Positions 57,732 through 64,000 of a stretch of 64,000 bases of DNA are shown here, one piece after another (the first letter of the stretch is position 1; each line of letters begins with the position of its first letter). The notes under the pieces are model-generated. The model was not told where the DNA came from and did not search any database. It worked only from the letters and a program-made list of their open reading frames with translations. The position numbers were made by a program, and so were the translations under genes. The DNA comes from Aquimarina latercula DSM 2041 (lineage in GTDB: Bacteria; Bacteroidota; Bacteroidia; Flavobacteriales; Flavobacteriaceae): assembly GCF_000430645.1 (NCBI RefSeq), contig NZ_KE387186.1, forward strand, positions 313,583 through 377,582, in the 5' to 3' direction.

Positions 57732-58349
57732 ATGATTAGAAAAATAGTTTGTATTGTTTTTATAGCGTTCAGTTCGGTTTCTGTTGCTCAAAGAATTAAA
57801 ATAGATAAGAAAAAACTAAACTTTTTAAAAAACGAAACTAGCATAGGTGTCCAGCTTACATTTCCGGAGGATATTACTTTTTTGAGTGATAATATATCTG
57901 AAGAAGAGTTTATAGTATATATGAAGGATAGGAGAAATAAAAAAGATCCAACGAAAGGGGATATGTGGTTAGCAGAATATAATAAAGCTAAACAAACAAC
58001 TTGGAAGATTGATTTTTTAGATGGGATAAATAAAGCGTTAGAAGAGTATAGTGATTTAAGATTTGTGAAATCCGAAGAAAAAACGAATTATTTATTAATT
58101 ATAGAAGGAGATTGGATTTACCCAGGTTATGGAGGTGGTGCAAGTGTTGGTAGAGAAGAAGCTAAGTTAGAAGTAACCTTAAAATTTGTTGATCCGTTAG
58201 ATCCTGAGAATGTATTATATGCTACACAGACACCAAAAATTATAGGGAACTATGCATATGGAGAATTCGGAACAATTCTAAGAATTGGAGAATGTTATAA
58301 GAAATTAGGATATTTATTAAACCTTCAGTTTAAAAGAATTTTAAAATAA
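57732..58349 (+). CDS. Secreted protein of unknown function
   Basis: Exported protein of 205 aa. Signal peptide MIRKIVCIVFIAFSSVSVAQ. The mature part opens with RIKIDKKKLNFLKNETSIGV and has a mixed fold with NYLLIIEGDWIYPGYGGGAS near residues 117-136, EAKLEVTLKFVDPLDPENVL, and IIGNYAYGEFGTILRIGECY. The central segment looks like a lipid- or ligand-binding beta-sheet, but I cannot name the family. It is divergent from the TonB receptor operon and is followed by the tRNA-Pro gene. Confidence 0.62.
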   Translation: MIRKIVCIVFIAFSSVSVAQRIKIDKKKLNFLKNETSIGVQLTFPEDITFLSDNISEEEFIVYMKDRRNKKDPTKGDMWLAEYNKAKQTTWKIDFLDGINKALEEYSDLRFVKSEEKTNYLLIIEGDWIYPGYGGGASVGREEAKLEVTLKFVDPLDPENVLYATQTPKIIGNYAYGEFGTILRIGECYKKLGYLLNLQFKRILK

Positions 58350-58376
58350 TAGTAGGTTTTAATAAAAGAGTTTGTT

Positions 58377-58384
58377 TATATTTG
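58377..58384 (+). promoter_or_regulatory. Predicted sigma-A -7 box (TATATTTG) for tRNA-Pro
   Basis: An exact TAnnTTTG match. Transcription from about 58391 would precede the mature tRNA by about 18 bases. Confidence 0.6.
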
Positions 58385-58408
58385 CACCCGCAAAAAAGAT
58401 AACCTTTT

Positions 58409-58483
58409 CGGGGTGTAGCGTAGCCCGGTTATCGCGCCGCGTTTGGGACGCGGAGGTCGCAGGTTCGAATCCTGCCACCCCGA
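58409..58483 (+). tRNA. tRNA-Pro (anticodon TGG)
   Basis: 75 bases fold as a cloverleaf. The acceptor stem is CGGGGTG with CACCCCG and discriminator A. The anticodon stem CCGCG/CGCGG encloses the loop TTTGGGA, giving TGG at 58444-58446. The T stem is GCAGG/CCTGC with loop TTCGAAT. The 3' CCA is not encoded, as is usual in this phylum. A terminator follows directly. Confidence 0.97.
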
Positions 58484-58484
58484 C

Positions 58485-58520
58485 AAAAAAAATCCAATCA
58501 CTTCTGTGATTGGATTTTTT
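58485..58520 (+). terminator. Terminator after tRNA-Pro
   Basis: AAAAAATCCAATCA pairs perfectly with TGATTGGATTTTTT across a 6-base loop. Confidence 0.9.
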
Positions 58521-59159
58521 ATTTTAAATAATCATATAATATTTCATTTTATTGTAGTATAACCTTCTCTTTTTAGCTTGTTATTCTTTTGATTATTAAT
58601 TTTTTGAGTTTTAAAAGGTATTTCTGTGTCAATTCGCAAACTTGTTAAATAACACAAAGTATTTTATCATTTAGGAGCAAGAAACATTTAAAAAAAGTAA
58701 TTTTTGATTAGGAAAAACCAAAAAAGTGGTTTTTTCCCCTAGTTGTTAATTGTTAAAAAAGGGTTTTTTCCCCTAAATTATTCATTTTTTTATTGTTTAT
58801 TACTTGTATTAAATGATTTTATTTGTAGTACGAAAACTTTTTTTCGTGTTAAAACGTGTTAAAAAAAATGTTAAATGCATAAAAAAGCGATGAAATACAC
58901 GTTTTTTTAACATAACGTAAAACTATTGCGGTTTTACCGCAAACAACTAAACCGTGATTCATTTACTTTTACAATGCGCTGGTAATCAGAGCTCAATACT
59001 AGTGCAAACGATGCGATCTTCAGGAAGCCCCAGAAGAAATACGAACCATTAAGAGTAAGAAATAACGTTTTTTAAAAAAAGAACAAAAGATTATTCTAGA
59101 GTACTTTGTTAAACCGTTTATCATAAGTTTTATAAGGTACATCCAAATCTAAAAATACA
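58521..59159. other. Long intergenic region with direct repeats, hairpin and a GC-richer block
   Basis: About 640 bases with no recognised gene. It has two direct copies of GGTTTTTTCCCCTA-like sequence (near 58730 and 58764), a hairpin TTGCGGT-TTT-ACCGCAA at 58926-58942, and a block (58971-59050) with clearly more G+C (36 of 80 bases by my count) than its surroundings. A 32-codon frame lies over that block (58954-59052). Possibly a long regulated leader of the downstream glycosyltransferase or an unrecognised RNA. Confidence 0.5.
58954..59052 (+). CDS. Possible small ORF in the GC-richer block (speculative)
   Basis: A GTG-initiated frame of 32 aa with end motif TMRSSGSPRRNTNH. Its codon use is unlike that of neighbouring genes. 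There is no Shine-Dalgarno site and no recognised homologue, so it may equally be part of a structured RNA or a gene remnant. Listed so the block is not lost. Confidence 0.2.
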   Translation: MIHLLLQCAGNQSSILVQTMRSSGSPRRNTNH

Positions 59160-59972
59160 ATGACTAAAAAGACAGGAATTATTATTCCAGCCTATAATGA
59201 ATATTATAGATTGGACAAGGAGAAGTTTTGCAATTTTTTAACCAATCACGATGATTATTATTTATGTTTTGTAAACGATGGGAGTACAGATGATACTTCT
59301 AGAATGTTACATCAATTGAAAAAGACTAATGAAAAAAAGATTCACGTAATAGATTTAGAGAAAAATCAGGGTAAAGCTACCGCTGTTCAAACAGGAGCAA
59401 ACTATCTAAACTCTTTACCATTTATTGATAATGTAGCATTTTTGGATGCAGATCTTTCTACCTCTCTAGAAGAATTAGATAAGTTGGTACAAAAACTAAA
59501 TAGTGAGAGTAAACTATCAATGGTTTTTGGTTCTAGAAAAGCGGATGATTCCGATGATATAAAAAGAAGTTTTACAAGAAAGGCATTGTCCAATTTTGTA
59601 GGATTTTTTATTCAATTTATTTTACAATTACCGATAAAAGATACGCAGTGCGGAGCAAAAGTTTTCAAAAAAGAAATCATCAAAAACATTTATCATAGAA
59701 AGTTCATTAGCAAATGGTTGTTTGATATAGAAATTTTTCTAAGACTTAAAAAACATATCGGATTAAATGATTTGCTGAATACTATAAGCGAAGAACCTTT
59801 GGATAGTTGGATAGAAGTAGAAGGTTCTAAAATTACTTTAAAAGATTCTTTTTTGATTCCCCTTAATCTGATTCTTATCTGGATTAATTATGTGAATATT
59901 TTTAAAAGGAAAAACAGGCCTGTTTTACAACCTATTTTTAATCAAGAAAAAGAAATGTCTATGGTTAAATAA
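59160..59972 (+). CDS. Family 2 glycosyltransferase (DPG synthase-like)
   Basis: Glycosyltransferase of 270 aa with a GT-A fold. The N-terminus shows KTGIIIPAYNEYYRLDKEKF, then YYLCFVNDGSTDDTSRMLHQ, IDLEKNQGKATAVQTGANYL, and the metal-binding VAFLDADLSTSLEELDKLVQ. Acceptor-site blocks are VFGSRKADDSDDIKRSFTRK and LPIKDTQCGAKVFKKEIIKN with FISKWLFDIEIFLRLKK. This pattern is that of dolichyl-/polyprenyl-phosphate glucose or mannose synthases, which load sugar onto a lipid carrier at the inner membrane. No C-terminal membrane helices are clear apart from the hydrophobic LIPLNLILIWINYVNIFK. It has an unusually long 5' region. Confidence 0.85.
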   Translation: MTKKTGIIIPAYNEYYRLDKEKFCNFLTNHDDYYLCFVNDGSTDDTSRMLHQLKKTNEKKIHVIDLEKNQGKATAVQTGANYLNSLPFIDNVAFLDADLSTSLEELDKLVQKLNSESKLSMVFGSRKADDSDDIKRSFTRKALSNFVGFFIQFILQLPIKDTQCGAKVFKKEIIKNIYHRKFISKWLFDIEIFLRLKKHIGLNDLLNTISEEPLDSWIEVEGSKITLKDSFLIPLNLILIWINYVNIFKRKNRPVLQPIFNQEKEMSMVK

Positions 59973-60132
59973 CTACTTTGTTTATTGTTAAAACCTCAAT
60001 AAAAATAAGGTGCGATATTAATGTTAAGAGCACTCTTGTTATAACTATGTCAAAAAATATTTAAGTGCTGTGTATTCATGAAGTTTGATAGAAAATAATA
60101 TTTAAGACCTTGACAAAACAACTTTATCTCCA

Positions 60133-63100
60133 ATGAAAAAAACTTTACTATTTATATTATTACTTGTTACTGTAAAATTTTCATACGCTCAGCTTCCTTT
60201 TGATTGTGATGAAGCTAAATTTTATCAAGTAATTTCGGGATCATTACGATCTTATGATCCTGTGACAGGAACCTATTCTGAACCACTACATACGACACCT
60301 AGTTATAATGCTGGAGGTTATAATGTGGTTGATGATTTTTTATATGCTATTAGAAGTAATGATAAGCATTTATTGCGAATTGGTATAGATCAAGTAATTG
60401 ATCTAGGAGCCGTTGCCTCTAATGGAGGTGTTAGTTTTGGTGGAGGTTATGCTGCAGATGTTGATGATGAGGGTAACTTATGGGTTTTCCAGAATGCACA
60501 AGGAAGGCAGTCTTTTCATAAAATTGTTAATCTTCAGAGTTATGATGGGTCAACATCGCCAACTTTCGAAATAATAGTGGCGAATCAGGCTTCTCCCAAT
60601 ACGTGTGCAGATATTGTTTTTATAGATGGAGATCTTTATGGAGGTAGTAAAGGAAAAGTTTATAAATGGGATTTGTCATCATCGACTCCGGTTTTTAGTT
60701 CTAAAACAGTAACAGATTTACCTAATGATACTTTTGGAGCTTGTTATACAGATACTAGTAATAGATTGTATGTGTCCAGTAATAAAGGAGGTTTGCATTT
60801 AATTAATGAATATGAGGGTGTATCACCTTATGCTACGCTATTAAATAATACAGATGTAACCAATCAGAATGATGGTTTTAAATGTGCAGCAGGTGTTTCG
60901 CCAATTGATGCAGATGGAGATGAGGTATTAGATCCTTTTGATAAAGATACTGATGGAGACGGGATACCTGATGTTGTAGAAGGAGGGGGAATAGATCCAT
61001 ATGGGGATGATGATAACGATGGGATTTTTAATTACTTAGATCCTGATTTTGGTAATACTTGTAATAGTGGAGTTTCTTTAGCCTTTGATATTGATAGAGA
61101 TGGTATTCCTAATGCGTTAGATTTAGATAGTGATAATGACGGGATTTATGATATTGTAGAGGCAGGTCTCGGAGATTATGATACTAATGGTGATGGTTTG
61201 TTTAATAGTGAGGATACCGGTTTTCAAGATTCTGATTTGGATGGTATAGCAGATGTAGTTGATGTTGATCAAACAGGAGTTGCATTTTTTCCAGATGACG
61301 CTGATGGAGATTTAATTTATGATCCTTACGATATTGATGCAGATCAAGATGGAATTATAGATCTTATAGAAGGACAAAACCGTGAAACCTTTGTTTCTTT
61401 ATCGGGATTGGATCAGGATAGAGATGGAGTAGATGACTCGTTTGATCCTGATCAAGGCGGAACTCCTCAGGGATATATAAATACTGATAATACCGATACT
61501 CCGGATTTTCTTGATACAGATTCAAATAATGATGGAGTTTTAGACACTGTAGATGCTTATGATACCAATAATGATGGTGTAGCAGATACCGTTTTAGCTA
61601 ATAGCGATTTTGATCAGGATGGACTTGATGATGGTTTTGATATAAAAGAAACTGTTTTTGACTCAGAAAATGGAGATCAAACACCAAGCAGTTTTCCTGT
61701 GGCTAGTACAGGAGAACGATATCAATATTTGGGGACATTTGATGTCGATGGTGTACCAGATTATTTGGTAGCAGATATTACTATAGATTCTGGCCTTTTA
61801 ACCAAAATTGATACCGCATTACCAGAGGGAGATTCTGTAGTAGATTTAAATCCTAATTATATATATGGAGGTTATGATACTGATATTATATTAGAGCAAG
61901 CTACAAATGTTGCGATCACTTTTATTAATGAAAATACACTATATGAAAATATCTTAGGGTATTATACATACAATACAAATTTACCGTTAACAAAGGCTCC
62001 AGAACCAGAAGATATTACTGTGATCTTACCTAATTCTTCTGCTTCAGGAAGTGGTGGCGGATTGATTACAGGTAATACAGTTGATCTGGGAAGTTTTCCA
62101 GCTAATACAGGAATTGGATGGGTTTTATTGGTAGATGCTTGGGATAATAGTAGTATAGATGAAGGAATTTGGCAATTGTATTCTCAGACTGAGTTTAATC
62201 CAGAATGTGATGAGTCATTACGACCACATAACATATTACTAAAAGATGATGCAAACGAAGCAGTTGTATTAGGATTTGAAGATGAAAGAAGGGACTATCC
62301 GAGCGTTGATAATGATTTTAATGATATACTATTTTATATTACCGCAGATCAATATTCTGCTATCAAAACAAGTAATATAATTGATTTGGAAGAAGAAAGT
62401 GAGGTAACTTCAGCCAATGATGGTGGATTAGAAAGTAATGGAGATTTAGCTACTTTAATAGCAAAAAGAAATTTTACTAGATCAAAAACTAATGAAGTTA
62501 ACAATAAAAAGAAATTACAAAAAGAGTTTAAACCAGGCCGTATATCCTATAAAACAAGAAATAATGATGATTTAAGCATTTACTTTCCACAAACAGGAGC
62601 GGCTGGAACAGAAACTTCTTATGTTTCTACACCAGAGGATTTAATAGGTATAACAAATGCATCTTCTGTGTTTTCGATTGATTATTATAATAATGAAAGT
62701 AGAGTTGGCGCGGGTCTAGCGACCGTAACAAGTGGGACAATTTATGATCATTCTAAAACAATTTGTGACCGATTAAATGGTTCAGTTGTAGAGGATATAA
62801 GAACCCTTAGCGTTCGAGACTATGTTTTGGTAAATACTAAGATAAGAAGGCCTTCGGGAGAATTAGAACAAGCGCTACATTTTTCAGTGAGAATAGATGA
62901 GTTTCAAAATGAATTGTATAGTCTTTGGAATATTGATCAATATCCAGAAGGAGACTATTTGAACTTCCAAATTTGGGGAGGTTCTATTCCACAAGTAGTA
63001 AATATAGCGAATACCATTATCGATAAACTTTTAGAAGATAAAGGTTTGGGTAAGATGTTTATCCCATCTAATATTCCAGAAGTATTTGTGCAAAAAGGAT

Positions 63101-64000
63101 ATTATAAAGATGGAAAGTTGATTCTTGATATAGTGAATAAAAATCAAGTCGATCAATTTGATTTTAGAGGGAATAAAAGAGTTACAGAATTATCCAATGA
63201 AGAATTAATGATCTCATCAATTTCATTGTCTGGATCTTATCAAGAGACCATCGTTATAGATACTGGATATTTATTTGATATTGGATTTGCGGTTACCGTT
63301 AATGATAAAACAGATGCTTTATATCTTGCCGATGGACCTTGGGGTCTTGATTATAACTCGGAAGGAGTGGATGTAACCAATTTCGAAATTGTAAAAGAGG
63401 AAATTACAGAAAATGATAGTGATGATTATTTGATAGAAAGAGACGTAATGGTACAAGGTTCTGTAAAAGAAACACTAAATATATTTAGAAGTGTACTGGG
63501 TGGAGATTTAACATTGAATGTGTCAGAATACAATGAATTGGAATTTGAATTACAAGCGAATACAGAAGTAGAAGTTATTCTTGTAAATAAGGAATTAGCG
63601 GATTGGGAGAATAGGTTACGATATATTATTTCTGGAGATGGAAATATGCAAACATTTAATATACCGTTTTCGGAGTTTACAAACCCTAATGGAGATAATG
63701 GAACTCAATTACAGGATATTAGAAGTATTGTTTTTTCTATACAAGGTAATTATGTAGACTTTTCTTCATTTGACGTAAGTGTTTCTAACCTAGCATTTAC
63801 TACAAGTCAAGAAATAGATCAAACTGATGATGAAATAGAAGAAGAATCGATTAACCAATTAGTAACTTACCCAAATCCATTTAGACAATCTACTAATATA
63901 GCATTTCCAAATGCCCATAAAAAAGTAAATCTAAGGGTTGTTGATGTACTTGGAAAAGTAGTACAAGAAGAATCAGAAAATTCAGTTGATCCATTTAATA
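60133..64000 (+). CDS. Large type IX-secreted protein with calcium-type repeats, DUF4114 and sorting domain (cut by window edge)
   Basis: Extracellular or surface protein; 1,289 codons are visible before the edge. Signal peptide MKKTLLFILLLVTVKFSYAQ. Residues about 22-260 look like a beta-propeller of the kind found in flavobacterial adhesins (GGYAADVDDEGNLWVFQNAQ). Residues about 270-540 are aspartate-rich thrombospondin-3-like repeats (DTDGDGIPDVVEGG, DLDSDNDGIYDIVEAGLGDY, DADQDGIIDLIEGQ) that bind calcium. About 565-755 includes a DUF4114 block (GFEDERRDYPSVDNDFNDIL). A long beta region (about 800-1240) ends at the T9SS type A sorting domain (LVTYPNPFRQSTNIAFPNAH, VVDVLGKVVQEE), which the window cuts. 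It would cross by T9SS and may be anchored to the surface; role as adhesin or matrix protein is inferred. Confidence 0.88.
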   Translation, partial: MKKTLLFILLLVTVKFSYAQLPFDCDEAKFYQVISGSLRSYDPVTGTYSEPLHTTPSYNAGGYNVVDDFLYAIRSNDKHLLRIGIDQVIDLGAVASNGGVSFGGGYAADVDDEGNLWVFQNAQGRQSFHKIVNLQSYDGSTSPTFEIIVANQASPNTCADIVFIDGDLYGGSKGKVYKWDLSSSTPVFSSKTVTDLPNDTFGACYTDTSNRLYVSSNKGGLHLINEYEGVSPYATLLNNTDVTNQNDGFKCAAGVSPIDADGDEVLDPFDKDTDGDGIPDVVEGGGIDPYGDDDNDGIFNYLDPDFGNTCNSGVSLAFDIDRDGIPNALDLDSDNDGIYDIVEAGLGDYDTNGDGLFNSEDTGFQDSDLDGIADVVDVDQTGVAFFPDDADGDLIYDPYDIDADQDGIIDLIEGQNRETFVSLSGLDQDRDGVDDSFDPDQGGTPQGYINTDNTDTPDFLDTDSNNDGVLDTVDAYDTNNDGVADTVLANSDFDQDGLDDGFDIKETVFDSENGDQTPSSFPVASTGERYQYLGTFDVDGVPDYLVADITIDSGLLTKIDTALPEGDSVVDLNPNYIYGGYDTDIILEQATNVAITFINENTLYENILGYYTYNTNLPLTKAPEPEDITVILPNSSASGSGGGLITGNTVDLGSFPANTGIGWVLLVDAWDNSSIDEGIWQLYSQTEFNPECDESLRPHNILLKDDANEAVVLGFEDERRDYPSVDNDFNDILFYITADQYSAIKTSNIIDLEEESEVTSANDGGLESNGDLATLIAKRNFTRSKTNEVNNKKKLQKEFKPGRISYKTRNNDDLSIYFPQTGAAGTETSYVSTPEDLIGITNASSVFSIDYYNNESRVGAGLATVTSGTIYDHSKTICDRLNGSVVEDIRTLSVRDYVLVNTKIRRPSGELEQALHFSVRIDEFQNELYSLWNIDQYPEGDYLNFQIWGGSIPQVVNIANTIIDKLLEDKGLGKMFIPSNIPEVFVQKGYYKDGKLILDIVNKNQVDQFDFRGNKRVTELSNEELMISSISLSGSYQETIVIDTGYLFDIGFAVTVNDKTDALYLADGPWGLDYNSEGVDVTNFEIVKEEITENDSDDYLIERDVMVQGSVKETLNIFRSVLGGDLTLNVSEYNELEFELQANTEVEVILVNKELADWENRLRYIISGDGNMQTFNIPFSEFTNPNGDNGTQLQDIRSIVFSIQGNYVDFSSFDVSVSNLAFTTSQEIDQTDDEIEEESINQLVTYPNPFRQSTNIAFPNAHKKVNLRVVDVLGKVVQEESENSVDPFN

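Overview
The window is AT-rich chromosomal DNA from a member of the Bacteroidota, most likely a marine Flavobacteriaceae species (an Aquimarina- or Kordia-like organism is my guess from general resemblance). The grounds are: TAnnTTTG -7 promoter boxes, little use of Shine-Dalgarno sites, the gliding-motility lipoprotein GldI, a C-terminal type IX secretion sorting domain, many SpII lipoproteins and TonB receptors, an ECF sigma/FecR/TonB locus, and the parA-parB-DUF5683-dapB-lepB-WbqC gene order. I see no insertion sequence, prophage, CRISPR array or rRNA. There is one tRNA gene (Pro, TGG).

Layout. 1-8 kb: a truncated amidohydrolase, a DUF3810 membrane metallopeptidase-like protein, the dipeptidase PepD, a cyclophilin-FKBP fusion beside gldI and an NrnA-type DHH phosphoesterase, a PhoD-like phosphatase and ndk. 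8-17 kb: a TonB receptor, a FecR anti-sigma factor and an ECF sigma factor on the minus strand, then three plus-strand lipoproteins built from a shared cysteine-rich repeat (13 copies in all). 17-27 kb: housekeeping genes (thioesterase, DUF721, recF, ribH, mutL, two rhomboid proteases, an EEP-fold phosphatase) plus one orphan double-glycine-leader peptide. 27-33 kb: WbqC, lepB, dapB, parB and parA. 33-37 kb: a predicted outer-membrane protein and an M16 peptidase. 37.7-45.1 kb: three cysteine-rich double-glycine-leader peptides, a C39-like/VKOR/thioredoxin fusion, a CHAT-domain TPR protein, a small Cys-rich lipoprotein, and a divergent ECF sigma factor with a membrane TPR partner. 45-53 kb: a dienoyl-CoA-reductase-like SDR, both methylmalonyl-CoA mutase subunits, ftsB, udk and anmK. 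53-58 kb: a cytochrome c, a PQQ-type sugar dehydrogenase and a TonB receptor in one operon. 58-64 kb: tRNA-Pro, an odd long intergenic region, a family 2 glycosyltransferase, and the first 1,289 codons of a very large type IX-secreted protein that runs off the window.

Two regulatory observations stand out. First, the fecR-TonB operon and each of the three repeat lipoproteins are preceded by the same bipartite element, GGGGTAGGGTA-N14-CGTTT, with exactly the same 14-base spacer at four sites. This looks like the promoter of the adjacent ECF sigma factor and ties five genes into one regulon. Second, in the CHAT cluster a different element, GGGTAACATT-N11-TGAACAG-N4-GTAAAT, precedes both the lipoprotein-CHAT operon and the C39/VKOR/thioredoxin gene, while the three secreted-peptide genes share their own repeated upstream region of about 70 bp. 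I regard the CHAT/leader-peptide/disulfide-oxidase locus (37.7-45.1 kb) as the best candidate for an undescribed system. The ECF/lipoprotein-repeat regulon (8.1-17.2 kb) is a close second.
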